64,000 nt of DNA, from the NCBI RefSeq assembly GCF_018691265.1, contig NW_024881327.1, positions 27,600,464 through 27,664,463 on the forward strand, read 5' to 3'. Origin of the DNA: Tyto alba. Lineage: Eukaryota > Chordata > Aves > Strigiformes > Tytonidae. The position numbers and the translations under genes were made by a program. The stretch's first letter is position 1. Each line of letters starts with the position of its first letter. Shown piece after piece: positions 49,196 through 62,800 of this stretch. The notes below the pieces were generated by a model, which did not search any database, was not told where the DNA came from, and saw nothing but the letters and a program-made list of their open reading frames with translations.

Positions 49196-51174
49196 TACTT
49201 TCCTCTTAACAAATGTAGCAGTTTTTGTGATTGATCTAAACATCTTGTAATTCGGTATCTTTATGCAGCTATAAGGCCAGTTTATGCAGTTATCCGGGGA
49301 CTTCTTTCCAAGTGCATGAAAATTTCCAGCTGGCACGCACCAGGCATATTACCTTCTGTTGCATTTGACTGGTCTTTATGGTAGAGACATGGCCAAGAGA
49401 ACGAGTCCGTGGAGTAATTTTATCCACCAAACCACACCTAATATACAAACAGTTTTTAGCTGGCTCGAAATCACTTTGTTTAACTGGTCTGGTAATGCTT
49501 AAATCATAAGGCTAAGGAGTGTTGGGGGGAAAAAGTGCTCCTTGTTTTGAATTTAAGGAGTAACAGATTATAAAGCAAGAAAAAAAAAAAAAAAAAACCA
49601 AACAACTTTGTCAAGGTCTTTGTAGTGTCTAACTTCATCTTGCTAACTTTGGAGAACTATCTGCAAAGACTTTGTATGACAGCATTAATGGAGAAGAGAG
49701 ACACAGATGAGGATCCTTCAACCAAGTTATTTAGAGGAGGGAAATTTTCCTCTTTGGCACTTTAAGCAACCTGCATTACCTCCCTGGTCGGAAGACTGAT
49801 AGCAACTGAAGATACTTGGTACTACCATGTTCAGCTTTCATTCCAGCACAGCAGTAGCAATGTTCAGGAATTGAAATACCTGACCTGCTCATCTATCTAG
49901 GAACTAAAGCTGAGTATCCACCTTCTGGTATTCACCAAGGATGGCTGACTTTAGAAGTGTTGCTCCCAGAACAAGTCGTAACTTACCCAAGAGGCCTGGA
50001 ACTGCAATGCAGAGTTGCTATGGACAATTTTTTTTTAAAGAGCACACTAGGCATGGCACCAACAAAGACACCAGTGAAGTGTGCATTCTAGAAATGAAAA
50101 TGGAATGTCTGGGAAGACTTTTTCCACTTACAAGCCACACAGTTTGCATGAAGGTTATGGTTTGTTAGGGTACATTAAAATTCTTGCACAAATACCTGAA
50201 GAAAAAAATATTTTCCACAGAAGGTATTTTCTCCTCATGCTAACTGCCCTGGTAAATATGTGAGACAAAAAGCAGAAGTTATGTCAGTCTGTTGCTTCTT
50301 CCTCCCCTTGCAATTTCCTACAAAAGACAATATGGCCATGGAGGGATACATATGAAAATCTGCCCACCTCTTTAACGATCAGCAGAGCCCCCTGCTGTTG
50401 CATGTTGTTGCATGTTCCAAAAACTGGGCAAATAATGATCTGAAACATAATGAGATTAAATAGCCTATTTACACAATAGTCATGCATGTTGCTTACCTGT
50501 TGTTACAAGAAATAGGCTTTTAGTGGCATCAGGGTGTAAATAGAAAGAAGAAGTAGTTTTTGTATTTTGACATGCCTGATTCTGCTGACAAATGAGTATC
50601 ATTCTTGTCTTGTCCTGTGAAGCCATTCTGCAAACATGTTCTTCAATATTAAAATGAATATGTAAGCTAAATAAATAATGAATACACAAAGTTCTCCCAA
50701 GCCAGCACAGAAAGGTGTGTGTTTTGAAAGCTAAAGCTGACCGAGTATGCATGATGCTGTGTGATATTCAGAAACTTCCATTCACACTAAGTTAATCTGG
50801 AAACCTCCTGTACCGGGCAATGTCTACTGACATTGTGTGCTGACTCAAGTAAAATTCACAGTTGCCTCCTGATATATCACAATATGTCATTCAGTAATCC
50901 CACTGAAGAAAATGTAATTAACATGCAACATCTTTTGATGTCTTGGAATTTCTCACTAGGTAAGTAAGGAATAAATTCCTGTCAGTACTGCAGGGGTACT
51001 TTTGTAGAGATGTAGAAACAGACCAGCAGGGTCATAAGCCATGATGCTGTGTTGAAATCACTGGTCACAAGGGACATTTTTTTTTTTTTTTTTTCCAGCT
51101 GCAGGCTGTATGCCTCTTCTTTCCACCTGAGTGTGCAGAAACTTGCCCACTGTTCAAATGAACATTCATACAAT
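49196..51174. other. Non-coding stretch
   Basis: No gene is recognised. It contains an A18 run (49580-49597), a perfect 10-bp tandem duplication at 50396-50415 and a T18 run (51077-51094). Open frames near 49941-50263 and 50480-50752 show no known domain. Confidence 0.5.
50396..50415 (+). repeat. Perfect 10-bp tandem duplication
   Basis: TGTTGCATGT occurs twice head to tail. It is too short to assign a function. Confidence 0.85.
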
Positions 51175-51345
51175 GCATTTAATTCTCACAATATCCTCAT
51201 AAGGTAGGAATCATAACAGAGGAGGAACTGAGGGCCAGAGGAATTGATGTTTGTACAGAGTCATGCAGAAAAAAAAAATCAATCTGTGTAAGGAACAGAA
51301 ATTGACCCTGTTGTTCCACCTAGGATCTCTCTCCTCAGACTGTTT
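51175..51345 (-). mobile_element. MIR SINE relic, minus strand
   Basis: Read on the plus strand this is the reverse complement of MIR in correct order. It has 'catttaattctcacaatatc', 'ctcataaggtaggaatcata', 'gaggaggaactgagggccag', then 'tacagagtcatgcag' (the MIR 'aaggtcacacag' block) and a decayed distal part to about 51345. It is more complete than the MIR near 27000. A short A run interrupts it near 51268-51278. Confidence 0.75.
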
Positions 51346-54300
51346 TTTCTTCTATAATGCAAAAATATATAACCACTGTAGGTACAGATTTCCTACTGAA
51401 CACAGTGAAATCTAAGGCATCTGCACTGGCCTCCAAAACACCTTCTGAGCCTCTCCCAAGCCAGCTGAATCACTGCCTTTTCCTTTGGAATCAGGACCTC
51501 CCCTCACAGCTTTGTTCTACCTTTACAATGACTCTCATGATCTCCAGGAGGAAGAAGCATTAACACCCACGTACTTCCCCAATCTCAGCACAAAATTCAA
51601 AGCTCCTATTGTAGACCTATTCTGATTTTCTAATTTAAAGACAAATATAAAAATAAAAGCAAACATAGTTGGTCACTCATATCTATTGAGAAGAGATTCT
51701 TGCTTGTGACTTTTAAAGCCTGTATGTCATTCCGATACTGTAGTTGTGGGTGTGAACAACAGAAAAAGATGCATAGGTAGTTGTTCAGGTTCATTTTGTT
51801 TCCACTGAAGTTGTCTCAATGTAGACTAAGGAGACTGAGATCTCAGATTAATGTCAGAAAGACTGATGGCTTCTTATACCAACATTTAAATGTTAGGTTA
51901 GGATCGATGAATATAGCAGCAGGAAAATTGTAAAAAAGCTGCAAGAAGAACCAAGTTGTCTGCAAGCCAAGACTGAAATGACAGAGAATATATTCCTGGG
52001 AGGATAACAGGCTTCTTGTTTTTTCTCACTTGCTCATTTTCATTTGTTTGCATTTTGTTATTGAGACCTTCTCAGAAGCTTTAGCATTGAAGTTAAGCAT
52101 TTTGAACAGTTTTTCCTTGATGTCTGTGAGTGTTCAGGACAGTTCAGTTTGTCTTGAGTTTGCGAATGTTACGGGTAGCGTTTTTGCAAGAAACCGCAAT
52201 TACCTCAGAAAAGTATAATCAGCTTGAATAAGATTGGTTTGATTCATTACTGATGCATCCTCACTGATTTCAGTGGAACCTAACCAAAGGACAATTTGAT
52301 CTGAGCACTTGTATTCTCCAAGTACTCCAGAAGAGCCCTTTGGAGCTGATATTCAGTGAAAAAACAGCTAATAAATGGGAATAACATTTTCCCTATTTCG
52401 ATTTCAAATATATTTTTCTCCTACAGAATTTCTAGAAAAGATGACTCAAGTGCACATGGATATAGCTAAATATTAGCTAATTAAAATATTTCAACCAAAG
52501 TATATTGGTTCCAAATTGGGTTTGGCGTATTATTGTCTAAAGTTTGTCCAGCTTCCTGCTCCAGAGTTCCCAAATATTGCAATGTGTTCTGGTGATCACT
52601 TCTGTAGCTGGAAGGCACGTGAAACACTGACTTTCCATTGGCTTGGACTAGTAAAATTATACATCCTAAGGAGTTTACTGGATTCATAATGTTTTAAGTA
52701 CAGAGCTCCATACTTTTTAATTGCTTTCCACAATATTGTGCTGAACTCTCCATCACTATAATCACTTGGACGAGAAGAAAACCTACAACAACTAAGGAAT
52801 GTAGATCTATCTGCTTTCGTTCAAGTTTCCTTCTAGCCCCACGAGCATACTTGGAAATACAGCAAACTTGAAACTTAAAAAATGCTGACTGCGTTGTAAG
52901 AGGTAGTGCTAAAAAACCTAATCTTAAACCATAGTATTCCTGTTTTAAATATGGTGAAAAGAATTAGCCATCTGTCATGACAGCAGCTTGACCTGATGGG
53001 CCCTGCAGAGCAGCAGTGAGATCAGCGGGGTCCCCGCTGAGCCAGCAGTCCTCTCCTGCAGAGTCAGGTGCTGACGTTGTTCCCTGGAACAACAGGTTGC
53101 CGTCAGCAGCTCCTCCTGCACTTGTTCTCTATGATCCGGAGCGCCAGTGTTGTCTGGATTTCCAAATACAAGCTGTGCAAAAGTCATTGAAACCATCAGG
53201 TTCTGCATGTAATAAGCCTGCCTGAATAATACATGTCTGAATCATCTGAAGATTAATATTTAATCTTTTTTAAAAAAATGTATTTGTTTCCAATAAGATA
53301 GTAGCTTAATAGCTATTCTGCTGTGGGAGGAGGGTAGATATAAGCAGGAGTATTACCTCAAAAGACAAAGTGACTTGTAGATGAATTTAAAAAAAAATCA
53401 ATTTTCTCTTTCGAGAAAGAAAAACAACTTTTAAATTGGGTAACTTAATGAGCAGTGTCCCTGGATGGTCCTTTGTTCTGTGTTACCCTCTGAGAGGAGG
53501 CAGTTCAGGAGTTGACCTATGATTTTAATTGCTTCTGGCTTCTGCAGATGTGAAAAGCAAACACCTGACAGTGAGGACACTGCTGGCTGCTCTGCTGCTC
53601 TTTGCCGGTGCTTCGCTCGCTCTTAATGATGAGCTGAAGAATTTATATTAATAGCCCTTAAAAAGTAATTTACAGTATGTATTTAATGTCTGCTCTTTGA
53701 CTAACTGGAGTGTTTACAGGTACTTTGAAGGCACCGACATAAAGTAAAATAAAATCTGTGGTGTTTCATAGTGGGCAGTGTAACAATACTATACCCATGT
53801 CACATTGCAAAATATCCAGAGACCAACAGTGACAGTGAAGTATCATGTTATTAATGAGAATAGTCTTGACTCATGCTGTTTGTGTCTCCTCTTGCCTACT
53901 CCTCTTCTAGGAGCTAGAGCAAGATTACTTACAAAATATCCCTGTTCCAGTGAAAGACTGAGATCGAACCCCCAGGACACTGGCTGGACATGGGCCACAT
54001 TTCTCTATTTTGTCTCTGGCAGTGGTATTTCCCTGGTACTATCTGAAGGGCAGAACAGTGTAAACTACATTTAGGATTACAGGGGTCTGGGAAGGGAACA
54101 GTGGAAGGTTTGTTTTCAGTATTGGTGTGATGTCCATTGGGATGAGACACTCCAGAATGAGGAGGAATTTTTAGCTTTGTATTTGAAACTGGCTCACTGA
54201 ATTGGTCCACTGCAAAAATTTCCCCACAGAGCAACTTTCTCTGATAGATCACATCAGACTGGCGAGAAGAGCCAGGATGACTGCTATGAGTTGAATGGTT

Positions 54301-57300
54301 ACTACTTTGTTATGTTTGTCTTTACATTTTCCTGAAATACACTAGACCTTTTCATCATCTGCTTTGTGCTTACTCTGAGTTTCTATTAGGAATAATTAAA
54401 AGGAAAGAATGTTTTATCTGGAATATAAATATTCTTTATGATCTCAGAAATTCATACCCACAGTGTGCTTCTGGAAAACAAATTCATTTATCTTGACAGT
54501 GGGAACTGAAAAGATCTATATTCAGGATTCATTTCCAGTTGACACCACAATGACACTGTATTTTGCTCCCTATTAGTTTAGGAACCCATGGAGCATTTAA
54601 CAAGCTGTGAAGTCTGTCATTGCAGATTTGATTCCCAGCATGTTATTGATGTTTTGCAGCTTACTTTTTTTTCCCTAGTTGGTCCTGGCACAGTAGATAA
54701 AATAAACCCAGAATTTACAGGTGGCTGTTAATCTCGTGTTTTGTTTCCTTCACAGGAAGCCAGTGACAAAGCTGCACTGCCTGTGAAATGCAGTATGTGT
54801 ATGAAGCCTCTGAATCTCATCCATTTATCTCCTTGGCCGGTGTATTGTTTTGACCAGTGAATGGTTTACAGAACAGTTGGTTAAAGAAAGGATAAATCAC
54901 CATGGAAGAACACAGGGTGGAAGGGTATCATTCCAGGCTTGGTTATTCTCTCATGCTGGAGAGTAATGACACAGAAAATTATAAGTAAACAAAGGTTTCA
55001 AACTGATGAAAACCAGAGAGCAGGACTGCTCCTGCAAACTGCTCAGTAAACTGCTGAGCTGGTAAAGCTAGCATGCAATAATTTTACTGGTGTGAGAAAT
55101 TTTATCCATGAGTGTACTCACTGAAACCAATGGGACTATCAGCATCTAGTCTCCTTGGGTCAGACCAGAGTCCACAATGCTGCCTAGAACCTCCTGAGAT
55201 ACACAAGCACGAATATACCTACCTGCAGTTGATTGCTACTCATGTTACTTCAACTACACTTAAGAATCTCTTCAGGTTAAAAATATGCCGGGGAATTAAT
55301 TGCACTCCTCTTTTAATATGATTAAGATTCTGAATAATATTTAGACACTGTGTATCTGTTTCAACAGTTTTAACTTTGCTATCTCTTCAGTTCTTTCTAT
55401 AGGCAATTAAAAAAAAAGACATGACTGAAATTCTTCCATCTCAGCTAAATGGATTGATGAATTTTAATGGAGAACATTTATTCCAACCTTTAATTAAGTT
55501 TGGCAGTCTGAAATCATTAATCTTTGCTTTGAAACTATGCACTCTATCGTGAGCATTTAAAACCTTGTAACTCAATCTTGCTATGGGTGGATGTCCATGT
55601 GAGAATGAAGCTTTCTAGAAGCTGCCTTTGTGTCTTTTAAATTACCTTTCCTTTGTTCATGATGTGACACAAATCGTTAAGGATTTGCCCCAGCAGAAGA
55701 TGGAGCAAGCCTCGGTGTGACACTGCTTTGGTCAAAAGCAACCTTTTAATCTTGAAAGGTCACTGTAAAGATTGATAGGCAAGAAATCTAACGTACCTTC
55801 TCCAGCCTGGGTAAATCTTAATACAGAGCTATTGATTAAAGAAAGAATTTAACAAAGTGCATATCTGGTGTTATTCTGCTAGATTATTCAGTGACTGCTA
55901 CTACTGATTTCCTTGTGAGTATATTTGCAGTAGTTTAGCCTTTGGAGTGGAAATAATTTCATTTTAATATGCTTTTTGGAGCACTGCCAGAGTTACAGGC
56001 GGTAATGTAGGTGAGGGAAGAGGAGTTCTACAAGCATGGAAGTGCTTGCCTTGAGATGCTGAATTATTTTCCTAAAGAAAAAAAGGAGTCTCAAAGAGCA
56101 TTAAAATATACAATTTTTCTGGTAGCCATAATGGACTCTCATCAACTGCTAGAAGCCCTTATAGTTGTTTTTTTCAGGCTTTACTGACACTTTAAAATAC
56201 AGAACAGTTAGACAGATGGGGGATGAGACACCCCAGAGAACTCTTCCAGGCATCTTCTGTTTGGAATACAGCGATCAGTGAAACACATCAGCCAGGGATA
56301 CTTCTGAATGATGGTAATCTCTGCGTTTGATTTCACAGTTTCAGCTGTTGTCCCAGAGTACTTGGCATCCTGTGAACAGGAACAAGTCTTTCTGGTGCTA
56401 GCTTTGGAGCTTGTTACTGTTCCTCCCCTGACACTGGGATTCTTTCCCACCTCAGGGCAAACTGGTGGTGTGACTGTTTCCTCTCTTGGTTGCGTGGCTT
56501 CTGCTCCAGATCTGTTCTGAACTGCAGTTGGTAGGTAATTTATTAATATAGACTAGAGGAGTTAAAGAATACTTTTCAGGCAAGAGTACAAAGTAAAGCC
56601 GATTTGAAAAAAAATCACTAATTTTTGCAGACGCTTTAAATGTATTCCTTAAATCTTCTTATGAAGAAAAATGCTTAGTTTGGAAGATTCTGATATTCTC
56701 TCCTTTCCAGAACCAGAAGTAAAAAAGCAGTGCAACTGGGGAAAACAAAAATGCAAGCTTTTAATTCAGCCCCTGCCCTGTCCTACACACACACAATAAA
56801 AGAAACATCTTTCAGGTTCCTGGAAGAACTTAGAATTTCATTTTATGGATTTACATTTCTCTTTTGAGAAAGCAGTTGATTTTAGGGAATGGGTCTTTTG
56901 TGTGAATTGTTGACTGTTTCGTTATTAAAGAATCATTCCGGAGCCCAAATGTTTCAAAAGATTTGTGCCACTGAACTGTGGGGTTTGTGGATGCCAACAG
57001 ACCCCAAGCTGGAAGTTTCCAGAGGTCACAGCAGAGCCAGGTTGTTTGATGCGGGTGCACAAGACAGGCAGTGCTAGGGAAAACCTTGGATTTTCTCCAG
57101 CACCTAACTGAAAGGCGTATCTCACTGCAGGTATACCCCTTCTTTAGTGAAATCCTAGACACCCCAAACTGGGTGCTAAAGCTTTCACTAAACAGGAGGA
57201 GGGTGTCACCCCTCCAGTTTCATATGCACCACTGCTCACCACTGTGATTCAATTAACTGTAGATTTCAGGAACCAGACCTGGCTGGCAAAGTGTTTGTAA

Positions 57301-59304
57301 GGCATGATTAGGAAAACGTGTGGTCCTGTCCTTTGCAGGTTGTCATTTGCTCACTCCAGTGGAAGAGTTTTTTGACAGTTCATCACAGTAATATCATATT
57401 TCAGACTTGCAGTTGTTTTGGGTTTGGTTTTTTTTTGACTTGATGCTCAGGAGAAACAAAAAGGTAAGCAGCAGCTTACAAAAAAAAAATTACATTACAA
57501 ATTCAACTGACTCTAGTAACTCTGTCCTTTGTTATCTTGTGCTATTCTGTTGCATTCCTGGGATATGTTTTAAACAAATCAGAAGTGCAACTGCTTTATT
57601 TCTTGTCTTCAGAAGGGTAAACTACACAGGTTATATTATCTGGCTGGAACACAGATGTGTCAGGATGCCCAGTGGTGTCAGGTGTAAAATCTGGGCTAAA
57701 AGATGAAGCACACAGGTCAGAACTGAGCTTATCAGCTGTTGAGAAAAGCTGGCAAGTGAGGGTAAGCCATCTGCAGTGGCTGGAAAGTGAAACAATTAAG
57801 GGAGCCAGGAGAGTTGCCCTTGTGGGAAACTGCGAGTCTAACACTAGATAAAAGAATCACATCTTTTCTATGAAGGGCGTTCACAGCCAGTTTGTTTAAA
57901 CCTTGAAATCAGGGAAATACTATGCCTGTCAGGCTAAAAAAAATTGGAATACAGCTTGCACCAACCCTGTAGCTGTATTGGTTTAACTTTTGAAAAACTA
58001 AGATATATCCATTTTCTGGATCATATGGAACAGTGTTTACATTATAACTTTATTCTTTTTGCCTACTTGTTCATTTTGCTGAAGAACCACTTATGTAGTC
58101 AACAAAACACCCAGTAACAGTGACCCAGTCGTTTAACCTCAAATTGCCTATTTCTACATTCATTCCGTGTTTCGCTCTTTAATATAATTACTCCTGTTTG
58201 GAATAGACAGTGATAAAATGATCTGACCTTTATGTATTATTACTTGATTAGTTTTTTCATATTTGCTAGAAAAAAAATAAAATCAGTTGCTGAACAGTCT
58301 TATTAATATTCATTTCAAGTGCTTTTGCATGTCCTTCATGCTCTTCAAGAGTTGCTGTATAACAGAAAAGTACTCCTCCTTTCTTCTACACTACAGCTAA
58401 GCAAATTTTCATTAATAATTATTGAGTTTTATGTCCTTTTTAAAGATCAGTTGAGTCTGTATTAACATCTTCAGGCAAATATATTTAGACCAGAGACCAC
58501 TTATTATCATTGTGACTACCCTGATCATTTCTGTTGCCTCGCTGACTGAGCTGAAAGAGTTTGACTTTTTAGATCTCCAGGAACCGGACATAAAATCACA
58601 AAAAATGAGACTTGGCTGCTCTGATGCAAAGAGGTATGAGATGGGGTTCATAATGCCAATTTGGTTCCCTAATGTTGAGTTTGTTTCCTACGCTGAGACT
58701 CACAACAGACACCATGCTAAATTCTTAGATACGTAATCCAGACAGGGAGAAAGAACAAGATGACATGTGACAATCTGGCTATGTCTAATAACATAGCTTA
58801 AGCCTCCCTCAACCTGCAAAAAGTAGCTTAAGATAATCTGCACCCATATATCAAAGTCTCTCTACTGTTCCTAAAATCGGAGTCCAATCCATGAGCACTG
58901 GTCTGCCAGTATTAGTGGGTAAATTGCAGTGCTTTGGTTCTAAGCCTTACCCAGCCCAAGTGTTCAAACCCACAGATTTAGCTTCACTTGACTGAACACC
59001 TATCAGCATAGGATGCCACAGCCACCTGGGTTGGCGTCAACCCTAAAGTAAGGAGAAGCCCTTCTTTTCTTCTAGACCCTGGAGGCATCTACATCCTTGC
59101 CTTTCGTTTACAGGCAAATTTGAAAACTTTTGTGCATGTGCGTATATATACATATATTTTATCAGGTTCATCCTATGTGATAGTCCCAGAACTCTTGAAA
59201 TTATGCACAACTGACTATTGGTGAATGTTTGTTAATGTTAAGGGGAGTTCTACCTCCTGAATGTGTTAACCAATTATTTGATAAAATAGAAAATTAAGCT
59301 ATGA
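51346..59304. other. Long non-coding stretch
   Basis: About 8 kb with no recognised gene or transposon. The notable local structure is the hairpin-rich, GC-richer patch at about 52980-53160. Scattered A/T-rich stretches and short open frames (up to 107 codons, 53929-54252 minus) have no family resemblance. Confidence 0.5.
53022..53108. repeat. Two adjacent inverted repeats (hairpin-prone patch)
   Basis: The first is TCAGCGGGG (53022-53030) and CCCCGCTGA (53032-53040), a 9-bp perfect inverted repeat with one base between arms. The second is a composite stem. Outer arms TGCTGACG (53069-53076) and CGTCAGCA (53101-53108) enclose inner arms TTGTTCC (53077-53083) and GGAACAA (53086-53092) with a two-base loop, leaving an 8-base bulge (53093-53100) on the 3' side. 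It lies in a locally GC-richer block. Confidence 0.8.
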
Positions 59305-59850
59305 AGACAGACCAGGTTGCTCACAGCTTGATCCACTCGGGTCTTGCAGACCTCCAAGGATGGAGACCGTACAACCTCCCTGGGCAGCCTGTTTCTCTCC
59401 TGGACTGTCCTCAAAGGATAAAAACCCCTCTTCCTTACATCCAGTCTGAACCTCATCTGTTTCCCTTCATGTCTGTCATCCCCTGTCCTCTCACCATGTT
59501 CCTCTGATGAGCCTAGTTCCTTTTTCTCCCTAAACTTTTCAGAGGTCCAGGGAAGATGCCTCTGAAGCCATCTCTTTCCAGGCTGAACAAGCCTTGGTCC
59601 CAGAGCCTCTCCTCACAGAGCAAGTGCTCCAGCCATCATCAGCTTGGTGGCTCTCCACTGAACTTGCTTCTGTTTAACATCTTTCTTCTACTGACTGGGT
59701 GTGGCGGGGGGGAGCCCAAAACTGGATGCAGTTCCTAGATGAGGTCTAGTGAGTCCTAAGTAGAGATAATCAGTTTCCTCAACCTACTGGCTGTGCTCCT
59801 GTTCATGCAGCTCTGTATGCAGATGCCCCTCTTTACTGCTGTTGATACAA
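59305..59850 (-). mobile_element. CR1 LINE 3' part, minus strand
   Basis: The plus strand gives 'gaccaggttgctcacagctt', 'cctccaaggatggagaccgt', 'acaacctccctgggcagcct', 'cctcttccttacatccagtc' and 'tgaacctcatctgtttccc'. It continues upstream in the element with 'tttccaggctgaacaagcct', 'gagcccaaaactggatgcag' and 'tcctcaacctactggctgtg'. The minus-strand frame at 59274-59456 contains 'NRLPREVVRSPSLEV', the usual C-terminal CR1 peptide. The extreme 3' terminal repeat is not clearly present at the left edge. The copy is 5'-truncated and broken by frameshifts. It differs in detail from the copies at 4052 and 16213, so probably belongs to a different CR1 subfamily. Confidence 0.88.
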
Positions 59851-62800
59851 CTGAACAAAACTCTAATCTTCGGTTTCAATCTGCAGAGTGATATTTTCTC
59901 AAAGACTGCTTATTCATTTGTCTTGGTTCTGTTGTTCAGACTGTCTGGAACATACTTTGTCGATTTCTCATTTTTTGAAGGAAACTGAGGAGCCAAACTG
60001 GTGATAAACAACAAACCTGTGCAGATCCCAAAAGAAGTAAAATACATCAACACTGTTATGTAGGAAATGACTCTGTGAAAGTTCAAACAGAAAAAGCATG
60101 AGGTATCCCAGAAAGACACACTCTGAAGACCAAGAAGATTCTTTCTAGAGATCATGTGGGGGGAGAATACAAGTTTGCTCTTGCAGAACTGTTTGCTACC
60201 CAAACCAAAGGAAGATGCTCTGAACTAACTAATATAGTCAAGCCTTCAGAGAGAGAACTGTTTAAAAGCCACTGCAGTAATATATTTGTAAACTTCTAGT
60301 ACATCAGAAAATGCATTTCTTTTGGATTTACTTTCTAATGTAAGCTAGTGTTTCAGCAGTAGGCCTGGAAGCAGCCCTGAAGCAAGAAAAAAGGAGAGAT
60401 ACTATCTTGCTTTCAGAGGAAGCTAAATAAGTGTAGTAGGAAAGGATGTCTGACAATAGGGGCAAGTGGAGCTTGAAGTACTGTAAAAGACACTTCATTC
60501 TCCAAACCAATTATAATCTGCAGTTATGAGAGAGTGAGGGATCAAACATGACATGCAGGTCTATTCTGTGCCACAAACACGTCACATCATCATTCAGCAT
60601 AAGCCAAGGTGTCAAAGATGCACCAGAAGATAATGTCTGTCTCTATGTCTCATTTCTTATGTATAATCATGCAGGCTAGAAGGACTGAGATAGAATAGGA
60701 AAGGATGGTATCGTGTGAAATGGATGAAAAAAAAACCCAAAATCTATGCAGATGGCTTATTTAATTATCAGTTTTCCCAAAAGGACATAAAAAGTGAGCA
60801 GTTTAAGCTAAATTAAATTCTTTCTGGGGCAAAAAAAAAAGTTATCCAACAGCTTGGGATATTGACAGCATAAAAGACAGGCTACTTAAGGAGAAATCTT
60901 GAGAACTGGGTAGTGACTTTTGAGCAGTTGGCAGCAGATGAGATCCTGCTTCTCTGGGAGATCAGATAAATGTAAGAGCCTTGAGTAAAGTGACTCTGGA
61001 TGTACAGAAGCTAAAGAATTATACATTCTTTCCATGTTTTCTTTACCCTCTTTTTGCTGGGCCACAAACCCTTCAATCTGCTATCATACAAACCAAATCT
61101 TCATCATCAGTGTAAAATCAGTATGGTAGATCAGGAACAGTGTTTCCAATATAAAATAATGGGCGCTTTCTTTTTTATTCTTTTTGGTGTCTCTTTTAAC
61201 TGCTCTATAAAAGGTTCTTTATCATGTGCGCTGGTTTTCAAAACTTTAGAATGTCTACAGCTATCTTTTCCTTACCGTAGAGGTTTGACCACATGCTCAG
61301 TAGGAAATACATTTTAGAGAAAATTATGTTATGTAATGCATGTGAATTTTTTTACAGAGTCCAACTACTTCTTGACTGTTCCCTAGCATATATAGCAATA
61401 TGCTATTTGTTTGCTTGCCCTGAAGCATGAAGGTAGTTACCATGAATCATGCTATCCATGTTTATTCTTGATGTACAAGCAGCACCTTCTGTTAACCATG
61501 TAAAGGTATCAGAGTAAACCAGGCAATTCAAGGCACAGCAGCTTAACAGATTTAGTTGTAGCATGGTTCTTAATGAACTCTTTATATTCATGTAAATGTC
61601 TGTTATCCTTCTAAAGGAACTCTGTCATGGATGAAAGTTAGCTGAACAGTCATTAACTGAGACAAAGCGAAGGGTCACCTTGTACCTTTGGAAGGGAATG
61701 CTTGCAGTTACTGTAGCAAGGATATGAAAATCTGATGGAAACAGATTAAAACTTATCTCATGGTATATTAGGGAGAAAGTACTCTTAGAACCAGGCAATG
61801 GCCATGAAGACTTTTACATTCTACTTCTGCTTGTTCGATGTATGACAACCGCTTCAGCTTACTACCTGCAAAAATCAATATGCGACAACATATCTGATGT
61901 CAAATGGGAGAGTCATGAGAATGAGTGCTTCAATTAATCCTTCCGTAAAAGCTGCTATGGCAGCTCACAACAGTATTACTGAACTACCAAGCAGCTATAA
62001 ACCAATGCAGTTTGAAGAGCTGAGCAGATGAGGACTGAATACTCGGGGGGAATAACAGAAATGCAGATTTCAAGGCTATGCAAGTCTCCATTCATTAACA
62101 AAGTATTCCACAATAGTTTAATATATTTTAAGATGCCACTACAACTAGACATGCTGCTTGAGTTATTAATTATGGTGTTCACAAAATTTACAATAGTTCT
62201 GCTATCTTTCAACTTTTTACTTGAGGACTGGATGTACTCAGACATACAGATCAGCCTGTTGTCTTGGCAGACAGCCTACAGCCATGACAAATTCTCAGCT
62301 AATGCACCAAAGGGGTAGACCTCCTTCATAGCCTGTATACTTTTTTTTTTTTTCCCCCCAATCTTTACTCTTATTTAAGCGCTGAGACTGGAATAGAAAA
62401 ATTCTACCCTGATTGTGGTTAGCAGGATTTGAAATTGCTGTGTTCGTCATTCTGGAAATAAAGTTTAATGTGCCTGAGGGCAGCCAAGTCCCTCCAATAC
62501 TGCCAGGGTGAGACTGATGGAACAGAGCTCTGGTGGAGTCCAGACTTTCTTGCCAGGAAGAGCTCACACCATTGAGGGTGTTCCTCTCTCTGCTCACATT
62601 ACCAGTTTCCTTCAGCAAAAAACCTGCCCTACTGACAGCAGAAGCTATAAACTAGCATCTTCTGGTAAACATTTCTGGCTCTGAAGCCACAGAATGGTAG
62701 CTCTTACTAAACAAAGAAAATAATCTACAAGACAACAGTTTAAAAGGAAAGGAGACAAGGAGAATGATTCACAGGTTGCTGCAGCATTAAGCATTTCAAG

